NCBI RefSeq assembly: GCF_003014735.1
Contig: NZ_PYAX01000003.1
Coordinates: forward strand, 62,001-126,000
Reading direction: 5' to 3'
DNA: 64,000 nt
DNA from: Saccharothrix carnea
GTDB lineage: Bacteria > Actinomycetota > Actinomycetes > Mycobacteriales > Pseudonocardiaceae
Below, piece after piece: positions 20,203 through 28,878 of the stretch; the first letter of the stretch is position 1, and each line of letters starts with the position of its first letter. Made by a program: the position numbers and the translations under genes. The notes below the pieces were generated by a model, which did no database searches, was not told where the DNA came from, and saw only the letters and a list, made by a program, of their open reading frames with translations.

Positions 20203-20970
20203 TCAGCAGCTCGGTGCCACTTGACCGTCCGAACCTGTGTACACGTAGGCATCGGAGATGTACCCCGAGCCGATCTTGTCCCACAGGTTGGTGGTGCCGT
20301 ACTTGCCGGTGATCGTCTCACCGCGCGCCTGGCAGCTGATCGTCACCGTCGCGCCGTTGGCCACCGAGCCCACGGCCGCGTACTGCGTGCCGGGCCCCGA
20401 CCGGATGGTCACCGACGCACCGCTGTCGGTGCCGACCGTGCCGGTCACGCTGGTGCCGCACGAGTTGCGGCTGGTGTAGCTGCGCGTGCCCCAGTAGTAG
20501 ATCTGCGTCCCGTTGAACCTGATCTTCTGGTCGACGCCGTTGAGCCTCTGCTCGTAGTGCAGGTGCGGCCCGGTGGACCCACCGGTCGTCCCCACGCTGC
20601 CGATCCGCTGGCCGATCCGCACGGACTGCCCGACCGACACGGCCTGCGCGGACAGGTGCGCGTACCGGGTGCGCCAGCCGCCGCCGTGGTCGATCTCGAC
20701 CCACCGCCCGTAGCTGGTGCTGCCCTCGTTCGCGACCCGCGTGACGCTGCCCGCCGCCGACGCGACCACCGGGTCGCCGTCGTCGTTCGCCCGGTTGAAG
20801 TCGACCGAGTTGGCGGGGCTGTGGTTGGTGCGGGTCTGGCCTTCCCACACCTGGTTGCACGGGAACGGCATCTGGAAGTTCGGCGCCGCGGCGGCCTCGC
20901 CCTGAGTGAGGGCGAGGCCGATCAACGGTGCGACCAGTGCCGTGACGAACGCGCGGCGGGTACGGCTCAT
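20203..20970 (-). CDS. Secreted M23-family metallopeptidase with C-terminal SH3b domain
   Basis: 255 residues. Signal peptide about 1-29 (MSRTRRAF, hydrophobic core, cleavage near AAAAP). The M23 (lysostaphin/LytM-type) domain shows the zinc motifs HSPANSVDFNR (H-x5/6-D), YAHLSAQ and HLHYE. The C-terminal 75 residues are an SH3b fold (TVGTDSGASVTIRSGPGTQYAAVG), a cell-wall targeting module. Cysteines in SRNSCG and at the extreme C-terminus may pair. It has a near-perfect ribosome site AAGGAGGTGGCAG. It is a tandem duplicate of the gene at 21100-21612, about 84 percent identical by eye over 169 residues with no indels; that copy lacks SH3. Probable peptidoglycan endopeptidase acting outside the cell. 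Confidence 0.93.
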   Translation of the reverse strand: MSRTRRAFVTALVAPLIGLALTQGEAAAAPNFQMPFPCNQVWEGQTRTNHSPANSVDFNRANDDGDPVVASAAGSVTRVANEGSTSYGRWVEIDHGGGWRTRYAHLSAQAVSVGQSVRIGQRIGSVGTTGGSTGPHLHYEQRLNGVDQKIRFNGTQIYYWGTRSYTSRNSCGTSVTGTVGTDSGASVTIRSGPGTQYAAVGSVANGATVTISCQARGETITGKYGTTNLWDKIGSGYISDAYVYTGSDGQVAPSC

Positions 20971-21086
20971 CTGCCACCTCCTTGACGACTGGGGGTGGTC
21001 ATCCGACCACGCGCAGCCGCCTTAGTGGAAGACTTACCAGGTGTTGAGTTAGTGAATTACTTCCTAACCAACCGAACGGCGCAACG
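20464..21086 (-). repeat. Tandem duplication unit, copy 1 (623 bp)
   Basis: This block aligns with 21106-21727 (622 bp). It covers the M23 catalytic region through the signal peptide, the whole 5' leader with its ribosome site, and a short relic of the 3' end of the Xaa-Pro peptidase gene (GGTTAG stop region and CGTTGCGCC). Homology ends at GGCGCAACG in both copies. The two units are only 19 bases apart. Confidence 0.85.
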
Positions 21087-21099
21087 AACCGTAGCCCAC

Positions 21100-21612
21100 T
21101 CAGCAGTTGCGACTGGTGTAGTTGCGGGTGCCCCAGTAGAAGATCTGCGAGCCGTTGAACACGATCCGCTGCGCCACGCCGTTCAACTGCTGCTCGAAGT
21201 GCAGGTGCGGCCCGGTCGAACCGCCGGTCGAGCCGACGTCGCCGATGCGCTGACCCCGCGTCACGGCCTGGCCGACGCTCACCCGCTGCGCGGACAGGTG
21301 CGCGTACCGGGTGCGCCACCCACCGCCGTGGCCGATCTCGATCCACCGGCCGTAGCTGGTGCTGCCGGTGTTCTCCACGCGGGTCACCGTGCCGCCGGCG
21401 GACGCCACGACGGGGTCGCCGAGGTCGTTGGCGCGGTTGAAGTCCACCGCGTTGGCCGGGCTGTGGCTGGTGCGGGTCTGCCCCTCCCACACCTGGTTGC
21501 ACGGGAACGGCAGCTGGAACGCGGGCGCCGCGACGGCCTCGCCCTGCGTGAGGGCGAGGCCGATCAACGGTGCGACCAGTGCCGTGGCGAACGCGCGGCG
21601 GGTACGGCTCAT
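21100..21612 (-). CDS. Secreted M23-family metallopeptidase, SH3-less duplicate
   Basis: 170 residues: the same signal peptide as its neighbour, then a complete M23 domain with HSPANAVDFNR, YAHLSAQ and HLHFE. It stops at YTSRNC, exactly where the paralogue at 20203-20970 continues into its SH3b domain. Ribosome site AAGGAGGTGGCAG precedes ATG 21612. Catalytic residues are all kept, so it is probably active but without the wall-binding module. Same strand as the paralogue, with their own duplicated leaders, so both may be expressed from similar promoters. No signs of decay. Confidence 0.92.
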   Translation of the reverse strand: MSRTRRAFATALVAPLIGLALTQGEAVAAPAFQLPFPCNQVWEGQTRTSHSPANAVDFNRANDLGDPVVASAGGTVTRVENTGSTSYGRWIEIGHGGGWRTRYAHLSAQRVSVGQAVTRGQRIGDVGSTGGSTGPHLHFEQQLNGVAQRIVFNGSQIFYWGTRNYTSRNC

Positions 21613-21727
21613 CTGCCACCTCCTTGACGACTGTGGCGGAGATCCGACCACAACCGCACCGGTCAGTGGAAGAGTTTCGAAGTAGACGCTGCGTGAATTA
21701 CTTTCTAACCCACCGATCGGCGCAACG
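21106..21727 (-). repeat. Tandem duplication unit, copy 2 (622 bp)
   Basis: Partner of 20464-21086. Its distal end (21705-21727) is the genuine 3' end of the Xaa-Pro peptidase gene, showing that the duplicated segment originally included that gene's last codons. Coding parts are the same length in both copies (507 bases). Confidence 0.85.
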
Positions 21728-23546
21728 CGGTGACGCCGCCGACCACGGGCAGTTCCAGCACCGTCGACGTCAGGTCGACCGACAGCCCCGCGCCCGGCCG
21801 CGGCCGCAGCGTGTAGTCGTGGTCAGAAGAGATCAGCACGAATTCCACCCGGTGACCAGACGGGACCACGTAGTCGTTCGGCTCCAGCTCCACCTCGACC
21901 CGGTACTGCCTGCCCGGCTCGATCGGCTTGGTCCGCGACGGCGACACCCGGTTCTGCGGGTCGGTCCACCCCCGCGTGATCACGTGCGACGTGCCGTCCG
22001 GCGCCCGGTCCACCAGCAGCGCGGTCACGTTGGCCGCCGGCCGGTCGAACGAGATCGCCAGGTCGACCCGGGCGACACCGGAGAACCGGACCGGCGCGGT
22101 GGTCGGCGCCGTGGTGTAGGAGAGCCGGTTGCCGGAGGCGGGCAGGTCGACCAGGTCCTCGGCGAGCTTGGACGCGTCGTCGCGCAACGACTCCACCACC
22201 GCGTTGCCGGGCACGGACTCGAACCGCAACGCGCCCTTGGCGTTGCCGCCCGCCCACGGGTACACGCGCGCGGTCGACGTGCCGGGAGCGGGCCAGTCGG
22301 CCTCGTCCACCCAGGTGGTCTTGTCCTCGCGCTGGATCGTCGCCTTGGGCTCGCGCTCGATGCCGTTGTCGACGCCGTACAGGTAGTGGCTGAACCACTT
22401 GTTGATCGTGCGCCGCCACTCGACCGACCGCAGCGTGTCGGGGTCGGTGTGCCCGGCCTGGTGCAGCCAGATCTTGTGCTCGACGCCGTGCCGCCGCAGC
22501 GCCTCGTACCACTGCGCGACGTGCTTGACCTTGACGTTCCAGTCGCTCAGCCCGTGTACGGCCAGCACCGCGGCCCGCACCTTCGAAGCGTCCTTGACGT
22601 AGTTGCGCTCGTCCCAGAACTCGCTGTAGTCGCCGGTCACCCGGTCCTGGCGGGCGGCCACGTCGGCGATCACCGGCTTGCAGACCTCCCGGTCCTCGCG
22701 CGTGTAGACGTACTCCGCCAGCACGTCGAGGTCCTCGCCCTGGAACCCGCCGGGCGCCACCACCGCGCCGTCTGCCCGGTAGTAGTCGTACCAGCTGGAG
22801 ATGGCCGCGATGGGCACGATGGCCTCCAGGCCCTCGACCCCGGTGGCGGCGACGGCGTTGGGCAGGGTGCCGTTGTACGACACGCCCATCATGCCGACCT
22901 TGCCGGTGGTCCACCCCGCCACGACGGGTGCGCCCGCCGCGTCACGGGCCGTGGTGCGGCCGTTGAGCCAGTCGACCACGGACTTCGAGCCGACGGTCTC
23001 GTTGTGCCCGCCCGAGGTGGGGCAACCGGACGACTTGCCGGTGCCCAGCGACTCGGCGTACACCATGGCGAAGCCGCGGGAGAGGAAGTAGTCCTCGTAG
23101 CGCCCGGACCGGATCGGGGCGGGGTTGGGCCCGACCGCGGCGGCGATCCGCTCGTCCGCCTGCGCCTTGAGCAGCGACCCGTCGCGCTTGTCGTAGCCGC
23201 CGCGGCGGTTCGGCACGTACAGCTCGACGTCGACGCCGTGGTTGGCCACGTCGTTGCCGCCGGAGAAGTACGGGCTGTTGAAGAACACGACCGGCACCTT
23301 CAGCCCGCGGTCCGTGGCCTTCTGGCGCACGACCTCGGTGTAGACCTCGTCGTCGTGCCCGTCGCGGTCGCTGTCGACCGGCGCGCGCACCCACACGCTC
23401 TCGCGCACCACGTCCTTCGGGTCGAAGACGGGTTGCGCCTCGCCACCGACGAACACCGGGCCCTCCGCCGCGGCCTCGGCCACCGCGGGCGTGAGCCCCA
23501 ACGCGACCAGAGCGGCGAGCACCGCGGCTCTCCGTGCACCCTTCAC
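21705..23546 (-). CDS. Secreted Xaa-Pro dipeptidyl-peptidase (S15, CocE/NonD hydrolase family)
   Basis: 613 residues. Signal peptide about 1-26 (KGARRAAVLAALVALGLTP, cleavage after AEA). The alpha/beta-hydrolase domain has the nucleophile motif GVSYNGTL, and the C-terminal galactose-binding-like jelly roll carries the conserved SFDRPAANVTALLVDRA and SGHRVEFVLIS. The GTG at 23546 has GGGGGT 8 bases upstream. An internal QAGH/WLHQAGHTDPD segment likely supplies the catalytic His. Removes X-Pro dipeptides from peptides outside the cell. Last 23 bases are copied into the M23 duplication. Confidence 0.9.
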   Translation of the reverse strand: MKGARRAAVLAALVALGLTPAVAEAAAEGPVFVGGEAQPVFDPKDVVRESVWVRAPVDSDRDGHDDEVYTEVVRQKATDRGLKVPVVFFNSPYFSGGNDVANHGVDVELYVPNRRGGYDKRDGSLLKAQADERIAAAVGPNPAPIRSGRYEDYFLSRGFAMVYAESLGTGKSSGCPTSGGHNETVGSKSVVDWLNGRTTARDAAGAPVVAGWTTGKVGMMGVSYNGTLPNAVAATGVEGLEAIVPIAAISSWYDYYRADGAVVAPGGFQGEDLDVLAEYVYTREDREVCKPVIADVAARQDRVTGDYSEFWDERNYVKDASKVRAAVLAVHGLSDWNVKVKHVAQWYEALRRHGVEHKIWLHQAGHTDPDTLRSVEWRRTINKWFSHYLYGVDNGIEREPKATIQREDKTTWVDEADWPAPGTSTARVYPWAGGNAKGALRFESVPGNAVVESLRDDASKLAEDLVDLPASGNRLSYTTAPTTAPVRFSGVARVDLAISFDRPAANVTALLVDRAPDGTSHVITRGWTDPQNRVSPSRTKPIEPGRQYRVEVELEPNDYVVPSGHRVEFVLISSDHDYTLRPRPGAGLSVDLTSTVLELPVVGGVTALRRSVG

Positions 23547-23705
23547 GACCGAACCCCCATCATGTGTAGGACAGGTTTGCGGCTGACCCTCCCCCGCGCC
23601 ACAACCGGTGTCAAGCACGCCCACAGTCCACAGTGGACGTCACCCGAAGACCCGACGAACGGCCCCTTGACCAGCGGCGGAGACCTGTGCAGACTCGCCG
23701 GGGCC

Positions 23706-24707
23706 ATGCGTGACTTCATCGCCGCGCTGCCCAAAGTGGAACTGCACGTCCACCTCGTCGGGTCAGCCTCCCCCGCCACCGTCCTCACCCTCGCCCGCCG
23801 GCACCCGCAGCGCGGTGTCCCGACCGACGAGGCCGACCTGCTGCGGTTCTACGAGTTCACCGACTTCGGCCACTTCATCGACGTCTACGCGGCGGTGAAC
23901 GACCTGGTCACCACGGGCGACGACGTCGCCGTGCTGGTGCTGGGCCTGGCCGCGGAGCAGGCGCGGCGCAACGTCCGCTACGCCGAGGTGACGGTGAGCG
24001 CGACCAGCCACCTGCGGGCGGGCATCGCGCCGGAGGAGCTGGACGAAGCGCTGACGACCAGCCGCGAACGGGCGAAGGCCGAGCACGGCGTCGAGCTGGC
24101 ATGGGTGTTCGACATCCCCGGGGTGTGGGACCGGGACTTCGGCCTGACCAGCGCGAAGTACGCCGTGACGCACCGGCCGCCGGGCACCGTCGGCTTCGGC
24201 CTGGGCGGGTTCGAGGCGGACGCGCCGCGGCGGGCGTTCCGGGAGGCGTTCACCATCGCCCGGGACGCGGGCCTGCACTGCGTGCCGCACGCGGGTGAGA
24301 CCACCGGCCCCGACCAGGTCCGGGAAGCGCTGGACGACCTGCACGCCGAGCGGATCGGTCACGGGACCAGCGCCGTGCGCGACCCGGAGCTGCTGCGCCG
24401 GCTGGCCGCGGAACGGATCACGCTGGAGGTCTGCCCCACCTCGAACCTCCGCACGGGCGCGGTGAAGGACGTCGGGGACCACCCGTTGCCGAAGCTCCTC
24501 GACGCGGGCGTGCCGGTCACCCTGGCCACGGACGACCCCGGCATGTTCCACACCGACCTGGACCGCGAGTACCTGCTGTGCCACGAGGCGTTCGGCCTGG
24601 GCAAGCCGGAGCTCGCGGAACTGGCCCGCACCGGGGTGCGGGCCAGCTTCGCGCCGGAAGACCTCAAACGGTCACTGCTGGCCGAGATCGACGGGCTCGG
24701 CCACTGA
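23706..24707 (+). CDS. add: Adenosine deaminase-family metal hydrolase
   Basis: 333-residue amidohydrolase. Zinc ligands in KVELHVHLVGS (HxH), HAGE with catalytic Glu, RIGHGTS (His), and TDDPG (Asp). The overall fold and length match adenosine deaminases. The HVHLVGS variant rather than HLHLDGS is characteristic of a divergent actinomycete subgroup, so adenine or another purine derivative could be the true substrate. The last 44 bases overlap the 3' end of the convergent MFS gene. ATG 23706 is the first start consistent with the family N-terminus. Confidence 0.87.
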   Translation: MRDFIAALPKVELHVHLVGSASPATVLTLARRHPQRGVPTDEADLLRFYEFTDFGHFIDVYAAVNDLVTTGDDVAVLVLGLAAEQARRNVRYAEVTVSATSHLRAGIAPEELDEALTTSRERAKAEHGVELAWVFDIPGVWDRDFGLTSAKYAVTHRPPGTVGFGLGGFEADAPRRAFREAFTIARDAGLHCVPHAGETTGPDQVREALDDLHAERIGHGTSAVRDPELLRRLAAERITLEVCPTSNLRTGAVKDVGDHPLPKLLDAGVPVTLATDDPGMFHTDLDREYLLCHEAFGLGKPELAELARTGVRASFAPEDLKRSLLAEIDGLGH

Positions 24708-25830
24708 CACCGCTCGCCACCGCCACGCCGAGCGCGGCCAGCGCCATGGCCGCGCCAACCCAGTTGGGCGAGGTGTAGCCGAGCCCGGCGTCGATCGCCA
24801 CGCCGCCCAGCCACGCGCCCGCCGCGTTGCCGAGGTTGAACGCGGCGATGTTCGCCGCCGACGCCAGCGCGGGCGCGCCCGACGCCTGCTCCAGCACCCT
24901 GGCCTGCAACGGCGCCACGGTCGCGAACCCGAACACGCCGAACACCGCGATCGTGACCGCCGCGGGCACCGCCCACTGCGCGGTGAACACGAAGACCACC
25001 AGCACCACCACGAGCAACCCGAGGAACGCGTACAGGCTGGGCATCAACCGGCGGTCCGCCGCACGCCCGCCGATCACGTTGCCCACGCACAGCCCGGCAC
25101 CGAACAGCACCAGCAACCACGTCACCGCACCCGGCGAGAACCCGGCCACCTCGGTCATCATCGGCGCGACGTAGGTGAACGACGCGAACACCGCGCCGAA
25201 CCCGAGCGCCGTCGTCACCAGCGCCAGCCACACCCCCGGCCGCCGGAACACCGCCAGCTCGCCGCGCAGCCCGGCCGACGCGGGCTGCGGCGGCACCAGC
25301 GCCACGATCCCGACCAGCCCGGCCACGCCCAGCGCCGTCACCGCCCAGAACGTCGACCGCCACCCGAACGCCTGCCCCAGCGCCGTGCCCGCGGGCACGC
25401 CGAGCACGTTGGCCGCGGTCAGCCCGGTGAACATCATCGCGATCGCCCGCGCCCGCCGGTCCGGCGCGACCAACCCGGCCGCCACCACCGAGCCGACGCC
25501 GAAGAACGCGCCGTGGCACAGCGCGGCGACGACCCGTCCCGCCATGAGCAGGGCGTAGTCGTCGGCCACCGCGCACACCAGGTTGCCGAGGATGAACAAC
25601 CCCATCAGGCCGACCAGCAGCTGCTTGCGCGGCAGCCGCGACCCGCCCGCGGTGATCAGCGGCGCACCGACCACGACGCTGAGCGCGTAGCCGGAGACCA
25701 GCAGCCCCGCTGACGGGATCGACACCCCGAGATCGCCCGCCACCTGCGGCAACAGGCCCACGATCACGAACTCCGTGGTCCCGATGCCGAACGCGCCCAC
25801 GGCCAGCGCGAGCAACGCGGGCGGCATCAC
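24664..25830 (-). CDS. MFS transporter (DHA1/AraJ-like efflux)
   Basis: 388 residues, hydrophobic throughout with about 12 membrane segments. GTTEFVIVGLLPQVAGDLGVS near the N-terminus is the hallmark of the AraJ/DHA1 efflux family, and the loop-2 motif is GGSRLPRKQLL. Translationally coupled with the upstream esterase gene (4-base overlap) and convergent with add, sharing 44 bases of coding DNA. Substrate unknown. Confidence 0.9.
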   Translation of the reverse strand: MMPPALLALAVGAFGIGTTEFVIVGLLPQVAGDLGVSIPSAGLLVSGYALSVVVGAPLITAGGSRLPRKQLLVGLMGLFILGNLVCAVADDYALLMAGRVVAALCHGAFFGVGSVVAAGLVAPDRRARAIAMMFTGLTAANVLGVPAGTALGQAFGWRSTFWAVTALGVAGLVGIVALVPPQPASAGLRGELAVFRRPGVWLALVTTALGFGAVFASFTYVAPMMTEVAGFSPGAVTWLLVLFGAGLCVGNVIGGRAADRRLMPSLYAFLGLLVVVLVVFVFTAQWAVPAAVTIAVFGVFGFATVAPLQARVLEQASGAPALASAANIAAFNLGNAAGAWLGGVAIDAGLGYTSPNWVGAAMALAALGVAVASGVSGRARRSRPAVTV

Positions 25831-26723
25831 CGGGCACCGAGCCAGGTCCGCAGCTCGCCCAGCAGCACGCGGTACTCGTCCAGCACACCGTCCATCAACA
25901 CGAACGGGTGAATCGTGCCCTCGAACTCGCGCAGCACCACCGGCACGCCGGCCGCCGCCAGCTTCGCCGCGTACCGCTCGCCGTCGTCACGCACCGGGTC
26001 GTGCCCGGCGATGGCCACGAACGCGGGCGGCAGCCCGTCCACCGACGCCCGCAGGGGCGCGGCCAGGTCGGAGACCGGTGCGGAGCCGAGGTAGTGCGAC
26101 CAGAACCAGCGCATGGTCCCCGTCGACAGCGCGTAGCCGGCCGCGTGGTCCACATAGGACCGGGTGGTGAAGTCGACGTCCAGCGCCGGCACCACCAGCA
26201 CCTGGAACGCGAGCCGGTCGCGGGCCTTCAGCGCCACCGCGGCGGCGAGGTTGCCACCCGCGCTGTCACCCATCACGCCGATCCGCGCCGGGTCGACGTC
26301 CACCGACGCCGCGTGCTCGACCAGCCACGCCGTGGCCGCGTAGGAGTCGTCCAGCGGCACGGGGAACGGGTGCTCCGGCGCCTTCTGGTAGTTCACCGCG
26401 AACACGGCGTGCCCGGTGGCGTTGGCCAACACGCGCAGCGCCACGTCGTAGATGTCGAGGTTGCACGTCACCCAGCCGCTGCCGTGCAGGAACACGATCG
26501 CGGGGAACGGTCCGTCGCCCTCGGGGTAGTAGATCCGCGCGGGCAGGTCGGCTGTCGGGCCGGGCACGAACAGGTGCGCGACGCGGGCCACCGGCTCCGG
26601 CGCGCCCTGGAACGCCAGGAACCCCCACTGCGCCTGCCGTGCCTCGAAGACGGTCAGCTCCTCCAACGCGGGCGCGCCCGCCAGCTTCTCCAGCACCGAG
26701 CGCGCCTGTTCGTTCAATGGCAT
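25827..26723 (-). CDS. Alpha/beta-hydrolase of the hormone-sensitive-lipase (esterase) family
   Basis: 298 residues. Oxyanion-hole motif HGSGW (usually HGGG), nucleophile GDSAGGN, acid region GHDPVRDDGE and the C-terminal His in FEGTIHPF are all present. The Ser for Gly change in HGSGW is a modest departure from the family. Cytosolic esterase/lipase. First gene of an esterase-MFS pair, divergent from a LysR regulator that begins 71 bases away and probably controls it. Confidence 0.9.
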   Translation of the reverse strand: MPLNEQARSVLEKLAGAPALEELTVFEARQAQWGFLAFQGAPEPVARVAHLFVPGPTADLPARIYYPEGDGPFPAIVFLHGSGWVTCNLDIYDVALRVLANATGHAVFAVNYQKAPEHPFPVPLDDSYAATAWLVEHAASVDVDPARIGVMGDSAGGNLAAAVALKARDRLAFQVLVVPALDVDFTTRSYVDHAAGYALSTGTMRWFWSHYLGSAPVSDLAAPLRASVDGLPPAFVAIAGHDPVRDDGERYAAKLAAAGVPVVLREFEGTIHPFVLMDGVLDEYRVLLGELRTWLGAR

Positions 26724-26763
26724 GAGCCGATCATCCGACCACTAGCACTGATAAGTCCAAGGC

Positions 26764-26783
26764 ATGTTCTTTCTCGAACTCAT
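26764..26783. promoter_or_regulatory. Possible LysR operator in the divergent esterase/LysR gap
   Basis: ATGTTC-N6-GAACTCAT forms an imperfect dyad (GTTC 26766-26769, GAAC 26776-26779) with flanking AT symmetry, 12 bases before the LysR ATG. Placement suits LysR autoregulation, but the T-N11-A rule alone is weak evidence. Confidence 0.3.
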
Positions 26784-26794
26784 AAACTGAGGTC

Positions 26795-27661
26795 ATGACG
26801 TTGCGGCAATTCGAGTACCTGGTCACGGTCGTGGACGAAGGCTCCTTCACCCGGGCCGCCGAACTGCTGCACGTCACCCAGCCCGCCCTCTCCCACCAGA
26901 TCGCCGCCTTGGAACGGGCAGTGGGCGCGCGCCTGCTGGACCGGCTGCCCCGTGCCGTCCGCCTCACGCCCGCCGGTAGGGCCTGGCTGCCGCACGCCCG
27001 TGCCGCGTTGGCCGAGGCGGAGCGCGCGCTCACCGCCGCACGACGCACGGCGGGCGTGGAGTGCGGTGAACTGCGCGTGGCCACGCTCTACTCGCTCACC
27101 CTCGGCGTGCTGCCGCCGGTGCTCAGGTGTTGGCGCGCGGAACACCCGGACGTGCGGATCCGCCTGTTCGAGCACCGGCACGCCGACGAGCTGCGAGAGG
27201 CGATGGCCGAGGGACAGGCCGACATCGCCCTCGGCCCCGAGCCGGTGAACTGGGTCGGCTTCCAGCAGCGGCTCGGCGTGGAGGAGTTCGTGATCGTGCT
27301 GCCGCCCGACACGCCCCACCGCGAACCGATCGACCTGCGCGCGCTCGCCGACGTCGGATGGGTGCACTACGCGCCGGGCAACGGGCTGGCGGACCTGGTC
27401 GACGCGGCGTGCGCGGACCGGGGCTTCCAGCCGGGTGCGGCGGTGCGCACCGAGCAGACCGCGGCGGCGCCCGTGCTGGCCGCGTCCGGGCTCGGACCCG
27501 CCCTCGTGCCGCGCAACATCGTGCCGGAGACGTTCGACGGCGCGGTCCTGCGCACCGATCCCCCGGTGCGCCGGACCCTCGTCGCGTACGCGCACAAGAG
27601 CCCGGACCCGCTCGCGTCGGCCTTCGTGACGCTGCTCGCCGAGGCAGGATGGGACGCATGA
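26795..27661 (+). CDS. LysR-family transcriptional regulator
   Basis: 288 residues. N-terminal winged HTH: MTLRQFEYLVTVVDEGSF followed by AAELLHVTQPALSHQIAALE, a textbook LysR signature. The C-terminal effector domain has typical length. Ribosome site GAGG 6 bases upstream. Divergent from the esterase-MFS pair and overlapping the GH4 gene start by 4 bases, so it may control either side. Inducer unknown. Confidence 0.93.
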   Translation: MTLRQFEYLVTVVDEGSFTRAAELLHVTQPALSHQIAALERAVGARLLDRLPRAVRLTPAGRAWLPHARAALAEAERALTAARRTAGVECGELRVATLYSLTLGVLPPVLRCWRAEHPDVRIRLFEHRHADELREAMAEGQADIALGPEPVNWVGFQQRLGVEEFVIVLPPDTPHREPIDLRALADVGWVHYAPGNGLADLVDAACADRGFQPGAAVRTEQTAAAPVLAASGLGPALVPRNIVPETFDGAVLRTDPPVRRTLVAYAHKSPDPLASAFVTLLAEAGWDA

Positions 27662-28878
27662 AGCTGGTCATCCTGGGCGGCGGCGGCTTCCGCGTGCCGC
27701 TCGTGCACAAGGCGTTGGACGAGCACATCAGCCAGGTCGTGCTGCACGACGTGGACGCGGACCGGCTGGACCGGATCCGGCACGTGCTGCGGGACGGTCC
27801 ACCGGTCACCGCCACCACGGACCTGGACGAGGCGTTGCGCGGCGCGGACTTCGTGTTCTCCGCGATCCGGGTCGGCGGCCTGGCCGGGCGGGCGGTCGAC
27901 GAGGAGGTCGCCCACCAGCACGGCGTGCTCGGCCAGGAGACCGTGGGCGCGGGTGGCATCGCTTACGGGCTGCGCACCGTGCCGGTGGCGGACGCCATCG
28001 CGCGGCGCATCGCCGAACTCGCGCCGCACGCGTGGGTCGTCAACTTCACCAACCCGGCCGGGCTGATCACCGAGGTCATGGCCCGGCACCTGGGCGAGCG
28101 CGTGATCGGCATCTGCGACTCGCCGCTGGGCCTGTGCCGCCGCGTCGCCAAGGCGCTCGACGTGGAGAACGCGACGTTCGACTACGCGGGCCTGAACCAC
28201 CTCGGTTGGTTGCAGGGCGTCCACCTGGGCACGGAGAACCTGTTGCCCACCCTGCTGGCCGACGATGCGGCGCTGACGAGCTTCGAGGAAGGCCGGTTGT
28301 TCGGCGCGGAGTGGTTGCGCGCGTTGGGCGTGATCCCCAACGAGTACCTGCACTACTACTACTCGACGCGTGAGGCGTTGGGCGACAGCCGCGGTGCTTT
28401 CCTGCTCGGCCAACAACAACGCTTCTACGACGGTGACGTGGACTGGGAGACCACCCGACTGGAACGTGAAGCCACGTACATGGCTCAGGAGCGCGAGCGC
28501 GACAGCGTCGAAGGCGGCGGGTACGAGCACGTCGCCATGGCGCTCATGCGCGCCATCGCGGACAACGAGACCACAACTCTGATCCTCAACGTGCCCAACA
28601 ACTCCACACTGTCCACACTGGACGACGACGCGATCGTGGAGGTGCCCTGCGAGGTGGACGCGACGGGCGCGCGCCCGCTGCCGGTGAGCCCGCTGCCCGA
28701 CCACGCGGCCGGTCTCGTCACGTCGGTCAAGGCCGTGGACCGGCTGATCGTCGAAGGCACCCGGTCGGCCGCGCTCAAGGCGTTCGCCCTGCACCCGTTG
28801 GTCGACTCGGTCGCCACCGCGAAGAGCCTGCTGGACACCTACGTCCGGCGGCACCCCGAGCTGGCCTACCTGAGCTGA
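27658..28878 (+). CDS. Glycoside hydrolase family 4 protein (6-phospho-beta-glucosidase-like)
   Basis: 406 residues. GH4 enzymes use NAD and a metal ion. Visible here: N-terminal GGGGFRVP nucleotide loop (canonical GGGSxxTP is altered), VNFTNPAGL, the metal-site region GICDSP, and GLNHLGW. In characterised members the Cys of the metal site lies in GxCNxP; here Asp replaces Asn, so substrate preference or metal use may differ. Coupled to the LysR gene by ATGA overlap; its 3' end overlaps the convergent endonuclease V gene by 13 bases. Acts in the cytosol on phosphorylated or plain glycosides. Confidence 0.85.
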   Translation: MKLVILGGGGFRVPLVHKALDEHISQVVLHDVDADRLDRIRHVLRDGPPVTATTDLDEALRGADFVFSAIRVGGLAGRAVDEEVAHQHGVLGQETVGAGGIAYGLRTVPVADAIARRIAELAPHAWVVNFTNPAGLITEVMARHLGERVIGICDSPLGLCRRVAKALDVENATFDYAGLNHLGWLQGVHLGTENLLPTLLADDAALTSFEEGRLFGAEWLRALGVIPNEYLHYYYSTREALGDSRGAFLLGQQQRFYDGDVDWETTRLEREATYMAQERERDSVEGGGYEHVAMALMRAIADNETTTLILNVPNNSTLSTLDDDAIVEVPCEVDATGARPLPVSPLPDHAAGLVTSVKAVDRLIVEGTRSAALKAFALHPLVDSVATAKSLLDTYVRRHPELAYLS

